64,000 bases of DNA from an uncultured Eudoraea sp. (GCF_947260015.1 NZ_CAMYOM010000007.1:1-64000), one strand, 5' to 3'. Shown: positions 37,423 to 46,647, counted from the stretch's first letter. The notes: generated by a model not told the origin, from the letters alone. A program made the numbers and translations.

Positions 37423-38577
37423 TTATGCGATTGCCTGTTCCAAGTCAGAAATAAGATCTTGGACATCTTCAATTCCAACACTAAGTCGAATAAGTGAATC
37501 GACAACCCCGCTTTTTTCCCGTTGTTTTTTAGGAATACTGGCATGAGTCATACTTGCCGGGTGACCCGCTAAACTCTCCACCCCTCCTAATGATTCTGCA
37601 AGTGTAAAAACCTTTAGCTTTTCTACTATTGCAATGGAATCCTTAAAACTGCTCCCTTTGGGCACAAAAGATATCATTCCGCCATATGCTTTCATTTGTT
37701 TTGTGGCAACCTCATGATTGGGATGATCCTTAAAGCCGGGCCAGTATACTTTTTCAATTTTAGGATGTGCAAGCAAATATTCTGCAATGTGCTTCCCGTT
37801 TTCACAATGCCGCTGCATTCTTACATGCAATGTTTTAATTCCTCTAAGTACTAAAAAACTATCCATAGGGCCACATACTGCCCCGCTGGCATTCTGAATG
37901 AAATACAATTTCTCTGCCAATACCTCATCATTAACAACCAAAGCTCCCACGACCACGTCGCTATGCCCACCAAGATATTTAGTCGCAGAATGCATGACTA
38001 TGTCGGCCCCTAAATCTAAAGGCTGTTGCAAATATGGTGTTGCGAAAGTGTTATCTACCGCCATAAGCAACTTATTGCTTTTGGCCAATTCTGAAACCGC
38101 CTTAAGGTCAATAACATTCATCATTGGATTTGTCGGAGTCTCAACCCAAATTAGTTTCGTGTTTGAATTAATTAATGCAGCAATTTTAGATACTTCCTGC
38201 ATGCCTATGAAGTGAAATTTAATTCCATACTTTTCAAAGATCTGTCGGAAAAGACGATAACTTCCACCATAAAGATCATTAGTTGATATCACTTCATCAC
38301 CTGGCCCTAATAGTTTAATAACTGCATCCATCGCTGCTAATCCACTGGCGAATGCCAATCCGAAATTCCCGTTTTCAATACTGGCAAGCGAATTTTCCAA
38401 CGCACTCCTTGTTGGGTTGGCACTGCGGGAATATTCATACCCCATATGCTCGCCCGGACTAGTTTGAGCATAGGTAGATGTCTGATAAATAGGGGGCATC
38501 ACTGCACCATAAGCCTTGTCCGGCTTTTGTCCCCCATGTATTACCTTGCTATTAAATCTCAATTCCTTTCCACTCAT
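37423..38577 (-). CDS. Cystathionine gamma-synthase / gamma-lyase family PLP enzyme
   Basis: A 384-residue trans-sulfuration enzyme of the Cys/Met metabolism PLP-dependent family. Evidence: PIYQTSTYAQTSPGEHMGYEYSRSANPTR at residues 29-57, LIWVETPTNPMMNVID, the aspartate in MAVDNTFATPYLQQPL, and the PLP lysine in SATKYLGGHSDVVVGAL. SLGGVESLAGHPASMTHASIP closes the active site. Whether it forms cystathionine (synthase) or cleaves it (lyase) cannot be told from sequence alone. The gene is divergent from the DUF3298 lipoprotein gene (87-base gap). Confidence 0.93.
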   Translation of the reverse strand: MSGKELRFNSKVIHGGQKPDKAYGAVMPPIYQTSTYAQTSPGEHMGYEYSRSANPTRSALENSLASIENGNFGLAFASGLAAMDAVIKLLGPGDEVISTNDLYGGSYRLFRQIFEKYGIKFHFIGMQEVSKIAALINSNTKLIWVETPTNPMMNVIDLKAVSELAKSNKLLMAVDNTFATPYLQQPLDLGADIVMHSATKYLGGHSDVVVGALVVNDEVLAEKLYFIQNASGAVCGPMDSFLVLRGIKTLHVRMQRHCENGKHIAEYLLAHPKIEKVYWPGFKDHPNHEVATKQMKAYGGMISFVPKGSSFKDSIAIVEKLKVFTLAESLGGVESLAGHPASMTHASIPKKQREKSGVVDSLIRLSVGIEDVQDLISDLEQAIA

Positions 38578-38664
38578 ATTGTAAATTTATGTTCACAAAT
38601 GTATTGTTATCTTTTGGAGAAACCAATGAATCCTTAGTTTTGCAATAGATCCAAATTCATCTCA

Positions 38665-39408
38665 ATGAAGCGTATTGTAACCTACCTTTTTTTTCTAGCC
38701 CAAATTGTTGGCTGCCAGGACAGCGGTAATATTACATTTGAAGCATTAACACTGGCGAATACTAAATGTAAGGAATGCCCCGAAGTTTCCATTGAATTGC
38801 CGAAGGCATTGGGTAATAACAAACTGGCTAAATCTATTAATCTCGCTTTACAGGAAGAAGTTATTTCTAAATTAACTTTTGATGATGAAATTAATGCCGA
38901 AACCATTCAGAAGGCCATTGAGTCCTTTACAAATGGCTATTTTGAATTAAAAAAAATCTATCCTGATGAAACTATTGGATGGAAGGCAAAAATAAATGGA
39001 ATGGTTACCTATGAGGATAATGAACTCCTCACTATTGAACTGCAGTCTTATTTATTTACCGGTGGTGCTCATGGTTATGGATCAACTGATTATTTAAATT
39101 TTAATAAAAAAAGAGGGAAGGAAATGGAAGACTGGGAGTTATTTGAAGATAAGGAAGGTTTTGAACAGTATGCAGAAACCCAATTCAGGTTACAACAGAA
39201 TATCCCGGTAAATAATCCAATTAACAGTACCGGTTTTATGTTTGAGAAAGACCATTTTTATTTACCAGAAAATATTGGTTTTACTGAGAAAGGGCTCAAA
39301 CTATTGTATAATCAATATGAAGTGGCCTCCTTTGCAGATGGCCCTATAGAACTGACTCTTCCTTATAAGGATATCCAAAAATTTTTATCAGGGAACATCA
39401 AGACTTAG
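38665..39408 (+). CDS. Lipoprotein with DUF4163/DUF3298 domains
   Basis: A 247-residue exported protein with a lipoprotein signal ending in QIVGC (Cys17). The middle resembles DUF4163 (residues about 35-120). The C-terminal DUF3298 region contains LQSYLFTGGAHGYGSTDYLNF and ends in a beta-rich IELTLPYKDIQKFL. DUF3298 resembles the C-terminal domain of the RsiV anti-sigma factor, a lysozyme-binding protein, so peptidoglycan or hydrolase sensing is conceivable, but no sigma factor is adjacent. The last codons overlap the convergent DinB gene by 4 bases. Confidence 0.85.
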   Translation: MKRIVTYLFFLAQIVGCQDSGNITFEALTLANTKCKECPEVSIELPKALGNNKLAKSINLALQEEVISKLTFDDEINAETIQKAIESFTNGYFELKKIYPDETIGWKAKINGMVTYEDNELLTIELQSYLFTGGAHGYGSTDYLNFNKKRGKEMEDWELFEDKEGFEQYAETQFRLQQNIPVNNPINSTGFMFEKDHFYLPENIGFTEKGLKLLYNQYEVASFADGPIELTLPYKDIQKFLSGNIKT

Positions 39409-39878
39409 AGCGCCTTTTCTTTTAATAGAATTTTTTCGAAAGAAAGTATAACACCAAGGTGTAAGCCTTCATGAAATAGATTAAATGCCAAAGCGTCTTC
39501 AACATTTCGCAATGTGACCTTGGTACTGGTCTTATACTCATTATACTCTTTGAAAACCCCATTTTCATAATCCTCCTGAGCCCATTCTGCCGTGGAAAGT
39601 AAAAAAGCGCCAATATGATCTAACTCTTCACGGGTAGGATTTATATCCGGCAATGTCCCTTTTCTGAATTTTTGAACTAGAGAATCATCAATACGCGCAG
39701 GGAGATTACTATTTTTATAAATAAGTATTTGTTGAGTAGCAACAACATGAGCTATATTCCACCAAATATTATTGCGATAGCCTTCGGGAATTTCAAATAG
39801 AAGTTCGGGAGGAGTTCGTTTTAATATTTTGTATAGTATCTTCCTGTTTTGAATTGTGATATCAAATATTTTTTTCAA
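39405..39878 (-). CDS. DinB-family protein
   Basis: A 157-residue four-helix-bundle protein of the DinB/YfiT-like superfamily. The metal-binding histidines typical of the fold appear at IAHVVATQQIL (helix 2) and NLFHEGLHLGVILSFEK (helix 4). Members include bacillithiol- or mycothiol-dependent transferases and proteins of unknown role; the specific reaction is not predictable. It stands alone on the minus strand with 113 bases to the divergent ArsC-like gene, and its 3' end overlaps the DUF3298 gene. Confidence 0.88.
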   Translation of the reverse strand: MKKIFDITIQNRKILYKILKRTPPELLFEIPEGYRNNIWWNIAHVVATQQILIYKNSNLPARIDDSLVQKFRKGTLPDINPTREELDHIGAFLLSTAEWAQEDYENGVFKEYNEYKTSTKVTLRNVEDALAFNLFHEGLHLGVILSFEKILLKEKAL

Positions 39879-39991
39879 TGTGTGCCTATTTTACGATTAG
39901 TAACAATGCGCTAACGAATAATAAAAATAGCATATTCATTTAAATAAAATAGTGGTAGTTATTATAATTTTGAATTCGATAAAAAATAGTC

Positions 39992-40345
39992 ATGAAGAAA
40001 ATTTATTACTTAAGTAGTTGTGATACCTGCAAACGTATTTTAAATGAATTAAAACCCCTTGGTGATATTGAGCTTCAGGATATTAAATCAGATCCAATTA
40101 CCCCGGAGCAATTAAAAGTAATGCGAAATTTAGCAGGTAGTTATGAAGCCTTGTTTAGCAGAAGGGCACGCCTATTCAGTGAACGCCAATTAAAAGATCG
40201 GCAACTTGAAGAAAAGGACTATGAGAAGCTGATTTTGGAACATTACACCTTCTTAAAAAGACCTGTTATTTTGGTTAACAATCAAATATTTATTGGAAAT
40301 AGCAAAAAGGTAGTTGCTAAAGCCAAAGAAACTATTCATTCTTGA
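39992..40345 (+). CDS. ArsC/Spx-family thioredoxin-fold protein
   Basis: A 117-residue thioredoxin-fold protein of the ArsC-like family. The redox motif CDTC is at residues 10-13 (SSCDTCKRIL), and FLKRPVILVNNQIFIGNSKK near the end matches the family RP(I/V) segment. Members reduce arsenate or act as regulators (Spx); the CxxC form without the ArsC arginine context argues against a dedicated arsenate reductase. The stop codon overlaps the start of the EamA transporter gene (TTGA), so the two are translationally coupled. Confidence 0.88.
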   Translation: MKKIYYLSSCDTCKRILNELKPLGDIELQDIKSDPITPEQLKVMRNLAGSYEALFSRRARLFSERQLKDRQLEEKDYEKLILEHYTFLKRPVILVNNQIFIGNSKKVVAKAKETIHS

Positions 40346-41244
40346 GCAAAAGAACTCTAGCCATATTAGCCGCCCTGGGCGCAACAACAATTTATGGATT
40401 AAACCATACTATTGCCAAAGGGGTGATGCCCGTGTATATTAAACCTTTTGGTTTTATAATGCTTAGGGTAATTGGAGCAACCGTTTTGTTTTGGAGTATT
40501 TCATTTTTGGGGCCTAAAGAAAAGATCGAATGGAAGGACTGGGGCAGGGTAATACTATGTTCCCTTTTTGGCATGGCGATTAATATGTTGGCGTTTTTTA
40601 AAGGTTTAGAATTATCAACTCCAATAAACAGCGCAGTTCTTGTAACTACAACCCCAATCATAGTGGTTATTTTATCTTTTTTTTTAATTAAAGAAAAAAT
40701 TAGAGCGCTTAAAATCGCCGGTATATTAATTGGTCTTGCAGGTGCCCTTTTTCTTGTGCTTTACGGTAATGAAATTAGACAAGATGCATCAAATATCCCT
40801 TTGGGCAATTCTCTCTTCTTATTGAACGCTTTATTTTTTGGACTATATCTTATTCTTGTAAAAAAATTGCTGGAAAAATACCACCCTTTTACTCTTTTAA
40901 AGTGGATGTTCCTGATTGGTATCCTATATAATTTGCCAGTTGCCCTACCTGAATTTTTAGAAGTTTCATGGTCAACACTGCCATTTGAAGCAATTTGGAA
41001 AATGGCATTTGTGGTAATTGGGACTACTTTTTGCGCTTATTTGTTTAATGTGTTTGCCCTAACTCAACTAAAAGCTTCCACAGTAAGTGCATTTGTATAT
41101 GTTCAACCTGTAATTGGAATTTTATTTGCTGTAATTACAGGTAAAGACGAACTTACCATTGTTAAAATAGGTGCTGCTTGTTTAGTATTGTTAGGAGTTT
41201 ACCTGGTAAGTAAAAAACCAAAACGTTTAAAAATCAATGCTTAA
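40342..41244 (+). CDS. EamA/DMT-family transporter (ten-helix permease)
   Basis: A 300-residue inner-membrane permease with about ten transmembrane helices arranged as two EamA repeats (residues about 8-140 and 155-290), the fold of drug/metabolite exporters. The first repeat contains GATTIYGLNHTIAKGVMPVY and STPINSAVLVTTTPIIVVIL; the second contains ASTVSAFVYVQPVIGILFAV. The start is a TTG at 40342 that overlaps the stop codon of the ArsC-like gene. Substrate is unknown. Confidence 0.92.
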   Translation: MSKRTLAILAALGATTIYGLNHTIAKGVMPVYIKPFGFIMLRVIGATVLFWSISFLGPKEKIEWKDWGRVILCSLFGMAINMLAFFKGLELSTPINSAVLVTTTPIIVVILSFFLIKEKIRALKIAGILIGLAGALFLVLYGNEIRQDASNIPLGNSLFLLNALFFGLYLILVKKLLEKYHPFTLLKWMFLIGILYNLPVALPEFLEVSWSTLPFEAIWKMAFVVIGTTFCAYLFNVFALTQLKASTVSAFVYVQPVIGILFAVITGKDELTIVKIGAACLVLLGVYLVSKKPKRLKINA

Positions 41245-41546
41245 GTAAATGTTTTTATGGCATTAACAACCTTTTCATTGAGTATAATAATACTTTAAGA
41301 ACTCTTATCGTTATATGCCCATGCCAGAACATATCTTTTGCTTATGATATTTTATAAACAGATTTTACAGAATTCCCAGAGGCTCTGATATTACTTTTTT
41401 ATGCATCAAAATCCTTTGGAAATATTATTTCTATTTTTAATAGTTCTTAAACGGGCATAAGAATATTCAAAATAATATAGTTTTGATAAATCGAGTAGAC
41501 GCTGCCCAAGAATTTATACTTATTTTTAATGCCATAAAATACAACT
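41245..41546. other. 302-base intergenic region, no gene seen
   Basis: No ORF or RNA gene is supported here. A 10-bp perfect inverted repeat (TTTAAGAACT at 41294-41303, AGTTCTTAAA at 41442-41451) is separated by 138 bases, and short TGCCC/GGGCA matches lie next to it in the wrong order to extend the stem. The promoter of the nitronate monooxygenase operon must lie here. Confidence 0.5.
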
Positions 41547-42521
41547 ATGGCTAACAAACCCGCATTTATTAAAGAACTTTCTTTACCTGCTATCGCAGCG
41601 CCTATGTTTCTTATCTCTGGTCCTCAATTGGTCATTGAATGTTGCAAAAATGGAATTATAGGAACTTTTCCTGCCCTTAACCAACGGACAAGTGAAGGAT
41701 TTGAAGAATGGCTAATTCAAATAAAATCTGAATTAGACACTTTTGAAGAAAAAACAGGAGTTAAAGCAGCACCATTTGGCGTAAATCTGATTGTGCATCC
41801 TACAAATCCAAGGCTGGAAGCAGATCTGAAGTTATGCGCTAAGCATAAGGTTCCTATCATTATTACCTCTTTGGGAGCGGTATCGCAAGTAGTTGATGCC
41901 GTACACAGCTATGGCGGGCTGGTTTTTCACGATGTAATTAAAAAAAGGCATGCAGAAAAGGCGGCGGCAGCCGGCGTAGATGGGCTAATATTAGTTGCAG
42001 CGGGGGCAGGGGGGCATGCAGGTACGATTAATCCGATGACCCTTGTGGCAGAAATTAAAAAGTTTTACGATAAAACCATTATCCTGTCAGGTTGTATAAG
42101 TACAGGCAGGGATATTGCATCGGCCTTACAAATGGGTGCAGATTTGGCTTATATGGGTACTCGATTTATTAACACTCTTGAAAGTAAAGCTCCGGAGGAT
42201 TACCGGCAGATGATCATAAAAGCAGGGGCCAGTGATATAACCTACACTGCTGCCATATCCGGAGTGCACGCTAATTTTCTTGGAGCCAGTCTTGCCGCAG
42301 CAGGAATTACAGAAGAAGACCTAAAAAAGGATGTTAAAGTTGACTTTGGAAAGGAATTAGATACAGAAGCGAAAGCCTGGAAGACAATTTGGTCAGCAGG
42401 TCAGGGAGCAGCTACCGTAGATAATGTGCTTACCGTTACCGAACTCGTTGAAAAACTTAAATCTGAATTTAAAGAGGCAATTGAAGAACAAATTGCTTTA
42501 TTGGAAATTTATCCAAAATGA
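41547..42521 (+). CDS. Nitronate monooxygenase (2-nitropropane dioxygenase) family protein
   Basis: A 324-residue FMN-dependent TIM-barrel oxygenase. Key features are PAIAAPMFLISGPQLVIE (residues 13-30), IITSLGAVSQVVDAVHSYG, GVDGLILVAAGAGGHAG with the active-site His, IILSGCISTGRDIASALQMGADLAYMGTRF and a C-terminal helical cap. It oxidises alkyl nitronates such as propionate-3-nitronate; in bacteria it mainly detoxifies. It heads a four-gene plus-strand operon with a 33-codon ORF (8-base gap), an alpha/beta hydrolase and a cytochrome c. Confidence 0.93.
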   Translation: MANKPAFIKELSLPAIAAPMFLISGPQLVIECCKNGIIGTFPALNQRTSEGFEEWLIQIKSELDTFEEKTGVKAAPFGVNLIVHPTNPRLEADLKLCAKHKVPIIITSLGAVSQVVDAVHSYGGLVFHDVIKKRHAEKAAAAGVDGLILVAAGAGGHAGTINPMTLVAEIKKFYDKTIILSGCISTGRDIASALQMGADLAYMGTRFINTLESKAPEDYRQMIIKAGASDITYTAAISGVHANFLGASLAAAGITEEDLKKDVKVDFGKELDTEAKAWKTIWSAGQGAATVDNVLTVTELVEKLKSEFKEAIEEQIALLEIYPK

Positions 42522-42528
42522 TGTGCCT

Positions 42529-42630
42529 ATGCCCCCCTTATGCCGAACAATTAAAATTGATTTACACGATATGCTGGATAAAGAAAACCTTCCCGATCCT
42601 GTTAAACCTAAAGACCATGTCCTTTACTAA
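42529..42630 (+). CDS. 33-residue conserved-looking small protein, translationally coupled
   Basis: A short ORF encodes MPPLCRTIKIDLHDMLDKEN and 13 further residues rich in Pro, Asp and Lys, ending KPKDHVLY. Its TAA overlaps the ATG of the hydrolase gene (TAATG) and it starts 8 bases after the nitronate monooxygenase stop, so it fills the gap exactly as an operon gene would. The composition is charged and soluble, with no membrane segment. No family or function is recognised. It may also serve to couple ribosomes into the hydrolase gene. Confidence 0.55.
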   Translation: MPPLCRTIKIDLHDMLDKENLPDPVKPKDHVLY

Positions 42631-43589
42631 TGCCTTTGGTTAAATCTCATTACAGTCCTCCCCTCCCGTTTAAAAGTGGTCATATATCTACTATTTATTC
42701 CGGCTTGATTAGAAAGGTTACAGACCTTAACCAACAAAGGGAACGTCTGGAACTTGAGGATGGGGACTTTATAGATCTGGACTGGAGTTTTGCCCCTGCG
42801 CCCAGTAATGTTGTAGTTATTCTTTTACATGGCCTTGAAGGACATGGGCAGCGCCCATATATAAAAGGAAGCGCTAAGCATTTTAATTCCAATGGGCTAG
42901 ATAGTTGTGCAGTAAATTTCAGAGGATGCAGCGGAGAAACCAACCGTCTATTCAGGTCCTATCATTCCGGAGCAACAGAAGATCTCAAAGAGGTAATACA
43001 ACATATCATTTCTAGCCGGAAATATAGCAGCATTTATATTAAAGGATTCAGTCTAGGTGGAAATCTGACGCTAAAATATCTTGGCGAAGGGCCTGTTCCA
43101 AGTCAAATAAAAGGGGCTGTAACCGTATCCGTTCCATGTAGTTTGCACGATTCTCTTATTCAATTGTTAAAATTGAAAAATACACTTTATGCCAAAAGAT
43201 TTAAAAAACATCTCGTGGAGAAATTGTATTTAAAACGGCAGAAATTCCCAGAATTAATATCCATAGAAGAAATAAACAACATCGGGAACCTAAAAGATTT
43301 TGATGATATTTATACCAGTAAGGCTCATGGGTTTAAAGATGCTTTGGATTATTATGCACAATGCAGCAGTCTTCAGTTTTTACACCGGATAAAAATTCCA
43401 ACCTTGATTATCAATGCTCAGGACGACTCATTCTTAGGTCGGGATTGCTACCCGGTAGAAGAAGCAAAGAATAATCCACTTCTTTTTCTTGATATGCCCA
43501 AACATGGAGGACATGTAGGCTTCTTTGGTCCACAAAACATATCTTATTCAGAAAAAATTGGTTTAAAATTTATAAAGGAATTCTTTTGA
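42630..43589 (+). CDS. Alpha/beta-fold hydrolase, YheT family
   Basis: A 319-residue cytoplasmic esterase-like enzyme. It has the oxyanion region VVVILLHGLEGHGQRPYIKG (residues about 61-80), NFRGCSGETNR, nucleophile Ser in IKGFSLGGNLTLKYLGE, an acid in LIINAQDDSFLG and a histidine in MPKHGGHVGF, completing the catalytic triad. YheT/ABHD1-type hydrolases act on esters of unknown physiological identity. Its ATG overlaps the stop of the preceding 33-codon ORF. The cytochrome c gene begins 41 bases downstream. Confidence 0.93.
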   Translation: MPLVKSHYSPPLPFKSGHISTIYSGLIRKVTDLNQQRERLELEDGDFIDLDWSFAPAPSNVVVILLHGLEGHGQRPYIKGSAKHFNSNGLDSCAVNFRGCSGETNRLFRSYHSGATEDLKEVIQHIISSRKYSSIYIKGFSLGGNLTLKYLGEGPVPSQIKGAVTVSVPCSLHDSLIQLLKLKNTLYAKRFKKHLVEKLYLKRQKFPELISIEEINNIGNLKDFDDIYTSKAHGFKDALDYYAQCSSLQFLHRIKIPTLIINAQDDSFLGRDCYPVEEAKNNPLLFLDMPKHGGHVGFFGPQNISYSEKIGLKFIKEFF

Positions 43590-43630
43590 TCCGTGCTATT
43601 TCATATATTAGTGCCTCTAATCTAAACAAC

Positions 43631-44113
43631 ATGCGAAAAATATTTGCCATAATTGGAATTTGCGCTCTGCTAGTGAGTTGCGGCGAAAAAAAAGAAGAGA
43701 AAAAAGAAGGGGGTTTTGAAATGAACCGTGCCAAAAAGGAGGTGAAAGTAGAAACTAAATCTGAAACTGTCCCGGTTGATTTGAATAACAAAGGAGTTGG
43801 ACCTATAACTTCCTTAGAATTTGCAGCAGAAATAGATGCCGAATTAGCTGCCGCAGGTGAAGCAAAATACAAAACGATTTGTACGGCTTGCCATATGACT
43901 GACCAACGTATGATAGGACCTGCCTTAGCGGGTGTTTATGACCGCAGAAGTCCGGAATGGGTGATGAATATGATCTTAAACCCGGATGTTATGCTTAAAG
44001 AAGACCCTATTGCTATAGCCTTATTAAAGGAATACAACAATGCCATCATGCTCAATCAAAACCTTAGTGAAGAAGATGCCAGGGCTATTGCAGAGTACTT
44101 ACGTACCCTTTAG
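43631..44113 (+). CDS. Lipoprotein cytochrome c (single haem)
   Basis: A 160-residue periplasmic electron carrier. The frame opens at 43586, but the start at 43631 gives a proper lipoprotein signal (MRKIFAIIGICALLVSC, Cys17), so that start is chosen. A charged, lysine/glutamate-rich linker (EKKEEKKEGGF) precedes a class I cytochrome c domain. The haem site is CTACH, and Met ligand candidates lie in MTDQRMIGPAL and near MILNPDVMLKEDP. The C-terminal helix is EEDARAIAEYLRTL. It is the last gene of the nitronate monooxygenase operon and is followed by a terminator at 44137. Confidence 0.93.
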   Translation: MRKIFAIIGICALLVSCGEKKEEKKEGGFEMNRAKKEVKVETKSETVPVDLNNKGVGPITSLEFAAEIDAELAAAGEAKYKTICTACHMTDQRMIGPALAGVYDRRSPEWVMNMILNPDVMLKEDPIAIALLKEYNNAIMLNQNLSEEDARAIAEYLRTL

Positions 44114-44136
44114 AAACGGTTTAAGAATCTTATTTA

Positions 44137-44173
44137 GTGCTGTTCTCGGTTAATAAATTGATGAGTACGGCAC
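44137..44173 (+). terminator. Terminator after the cytochrome c operon
   Basis: GTGCTGTTCTC (44137-44147) pairs with GAGTACGGCAC (44163-44173) with one wobble and one mismatch, and TTTTTCTTTTT follows. It lies 24 bases after the cytochrome c stop codon and upstream of the SIMPL gene on the same strand. Confidence 0.75.
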
Positions 44174-44339
44174 TTTTTCTTTTTAAATAATTAAATCAAT
44201 GGAGTGGTGTTTACTTTCTTATTGGTAATGAACACTCACTGAGGTAATGACTTCCCTCATTATATCTTTTAAAAGCAATAAGAAAATTTTAGTTTCGTAC
44301 AGACAAATTGGAAATATGAAATATTTAATTCGACAAAAA

Positions 44340-45032
44340 ATGGCTTTGAAAATTTTGATTACACTTCTTTTAATAACAAGTCTCACAAGTTACGGGCAAA
44401 GTAAAAACTTTATTGATCAACCATATTTAGAGACTACTGCAAGAGTAGATACCTTAGTTATACCAGACCGTATTTATTTATCAATCCTAATTACAGAAGC
44501 GGACACTAAAGGAAAAACTTCGGTTGAAAAATTAGAAAATAATATGGCCGACAAACTGAAAACACTAGGCATTGATATCGAGAAACAACTTACCCTTACT
44601 GATTTGGGGAGTAATTTTAAAAAGTACTTTCTCAGGAAAGTAGATGTTCAAAAAGACAAAGAATATTCATTATTAGTGTATGATGCCGTAACTGCAGGCA
44701 GAGTAATAATGGGCCTCGAATCTATCGGAATCTCTAATATAAACCTCGCAAAAACCGAATATTCAAGTCTGGAAAAGCTCAAAATTGATCTAAGACAAAG
44801 AGCTGTGGTTGCGGCAAAAAACCAGGCAGAAGCAATGGTTATTCCTATAGATCAAAAACTTGGAAGTGCTCTTTTTATTTCTGATCTAAACACAGGAGTA
44901 CAAAATAGGATGACGGATAGGATGGTTAGGGTGCAAATGTCTAAACAATCAGATGCAGATCAACCCATAGAAATTGAATTTGAAAAGATAAAAGTAGAGA
45001 GCACTGTGAATGTAAAATTCGCAATACAGTAA
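44340..45032 (+). CDS. Secreted SIMPL (DUF541) domain protein
   Basis: A 230-residue exported protein. The frame reaches back to 44247, but MALKILITLLLITSLTSYGQ at 44340 is a clean signal peptide; MKYLIRQ at 44316 is an alternative start. The mature part is a SIMPL/DUF541 domain, with an N-terminal TTARVDTLVIPDRIYLSILIT and a C-terminal LRQRAVVAAKNQAEAMVIPIDQKLGSAL. Members such as BP26 form ring-like periplasmic or outer-membrane assemblies of unclear role. It converges on the SulP transporter gene with only 3 bases between stop codons. Confidence 0.88.
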   Translation: MALKILITLLLITSLTSYGQSKNFIDQPYLETTARVDTLVIPDRIYLSILITEADTKGKTSVEKLENNMADKLKTLGIDIEKQLTLTDLGSNFKKYFLRKVDVQKDKEYSLLVYDAVTAGRVIMGLESIGISNINLAKTEYSSLEKLKIDLRQRAVVAAKNQAEAMVIPIDQKLGSALFISDLNTGVQNRMTDRMVRVQMSKQSDADQPIEIEFEKIKVESTVNVKFAIQ

Positions 45033-45035
45033 CAA

Positions 45036-46565
45036 TTAAACTTTATCTACGGCCAGTTTATATGTGGGGTCCTCCAGGACATTTACGTCAATTATCGCAT
45101 CTGCATTCGTTAACAAGAGCCTGCAATCCTCGCTTAAATGCCTTAAATGTACCTTCTTCCCAACTTTGTGATAGCGTCCCGTTAATTTGTTTAATGCTTC
45201 AATGGCCGACATATCTACTACCCTGCTTTCCTTAAAATCTATAATAACCTCATCCGGGTCCTCAAGTACCTCGAACTTTTCATTAAACAAAGTCACAGAT
45301 CCAAAAAATAGCGGCCCATAGATCTCATAGTGCTTAATTCCATTCTCGTCAGTATATTTTCTGGCGCGTATTCTTTTGGCGTTATCCCATGCAAAAACAA
45401 GAGCCGAGATAATTACACCGACCAAGACAGCCAGCGCCAGATTATGTAGAAAAATGGTAACCAGGGTTACTAATATCATTACAAGAACATCAGATTTCGG
45501 CATTCTTCTGAAGGTTCGTAAACTGGCCCACTCAAATGTGCCCAGTGCGACCATAATCATTAATCCTGTAAGTGCAGCCATAGGCACTTTTTCAATCAAA
45601 TTAGCCCCGAACATAATAAAGACAAGAAGCATTACAGAAGCTACTATCCCCGATAATCTTGCACGGGCTCCATTGGAGGTATTGATTAAACTCTGCCCTA
45701 TCATGGCACAACCACCCATCCCTGAAAAGAGTCCGGAAAGTATGTTTGCTGTTCCCTGGGCAACTGCCTCTTTATTACCGCGCCCGCGTGTTTCTGTGAT
45801 TTCATCAATAATATTAAGCGTCAATAAACTCTCTATTAACCCTACACCCGCAACTATGGCCGCATAAGGAAAAATGATCTGAAGGGTTTCTAAAGTAAAA
45901 GGCAGTTGTGGGATATGAAATGGTGGAAAACCGCCCTGAATAGACGCTATATCGCCAATTGTTTTTGTGTCAATATCAAATGCAAGTACGAGACCAAAAA
46001 CAGCCAGGATAGCAATTAATGAGGCAGGAACTGCTTTACTTAATTTGGGTAATCCCCAAATTACCAGCATTGTGATTAAAACTAATCCTAAAAAAATAAA
46101 CAATGTGCTACCAGATAACCATAAGCCATCAGACGACTTGAACTGGTCTAACTGTGACAAAAAAATAATGATCGCCAGGCCGTTTACAAATCCAAATATT
46201 ACAGGATGAGGCACAAGGCGCATCAATTTGCCCAATCGAAGAAATCCAGCTGCTAACTGCAGGATTCCAGCCAATATCACTGCGGCAAATACATATTCCA
46301 CGCCATAATCCATGGCAAGTGAAACTATGACAACTGCCACTGCACCGGTCGCTCCTGAAATCATTCCCGGTCTCCCTCCAAGAATAGAAGTAACCAGCCC
46401 CATAACAAATGCCGCATATAATCCGGTTAAAGGTGATAAGCCTGCAATAAGAGCAAAAGCTATCGCCTCCGGTACCAGAGCAAGTGCAACTGTTAATCCG
46501 GATAGGACTTCTGTTTTGTAATTAACTTTTTGGGAAAAATCAAATAGATTTAAGTACTTCTTCAA
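45036..46565 (-). CDS. SulP-family anion transporter with STAS domain
   Basis: A 509-residue inner-membrane transporter of the SLC26/SulP family, with about 12-14 transmembrane helices. It has the family signature near the N-terminus (VNYKTEVLSGLTVALALVPEAIAFALIAGL), GRPGMISGATGAVAVV, ETRGRGNKEAVAQGTANILSGLFSGMGGCAMIGQS and a cytoplasmic C-terminal STAS domain (about residues 415-500: VIIDFKESRVVDMSAIEALNKL). Family members move sulfate, bicarbonate or other anions with sodium or protons; the substrate cannot be fixed from sequence, though bicarbonate uptake is frequent in marine bacteria. No carbonic anhydrase is adjacent. Confidence 0.93.
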   Translation of the reverse strand: MKKYLNLFDFSQKVNYKTEVLSGLTVALALVPEAIAFALIAGLSPLTGLYAAFVMGLVTSILGGRPGMISGATGAVAVVIVSLAMDYGVEYVFAAVILAGILQLAAGFLRLGKLMRLVPHPVIFGFVNGLAIIIFLSQLDQFKSSDGLWLSGSTLFIFLGLVLITMLVIWGLPKLSKAVPASLIAILAVFGLVLAFDIDTKTIGDIASIQGGFPPFHIPQLPFTLETLQIIFPYAAIVAGVGLIESLLTLNIIDEITETRGRGNKEAVAQGTANILSGLFSGMGGCAMIGQSLINTSNGARARLSGIVASVMLLVFIMFGANLIEKVPMAALTGLMIMVALGTFEWASLRTFRRMPKSDVLVMILVTLVTIFLHNLALAVLVGVIISALVFAWDNAKRIRARKYTDENGIKHYEIYGPLFFGSVTLFNEKFEVLEDPDEVIIDFKESRVVDMSAIEALNKLTGRYHKVGKKVHLRHLSEDCRLLLTNADAIIDVNVLEDPTYKLAVDKV

Positions 46566-46647
46566 ACCCTTATTATCTTAAGGGGGCAAAAATAGCACTT
46601 ATTAACTGTTAATAGCCCTAATTGAAAAGAATTATGGATTTCATAAA

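Noticed and set aside
41294-41451. A 10-bp inverted repeat spanning 158 bases, with nearby TGCCC/GGGCA matches, as a possible insertion-element end or RNA stem
   Set aside because: The extra matches are in an order that cannot extend the stem, no transposase or target duplication is present, and the arms are A/T-rich enough to occur by chance.
45376-45867. A 163-codon ORF antisense to the SulP transporter gene
   Set aside because: Long antisense ORFs are expected opposite a membrane-protein gene of this base composition; it has no initiation context or family and the SulP reading frame is clear.
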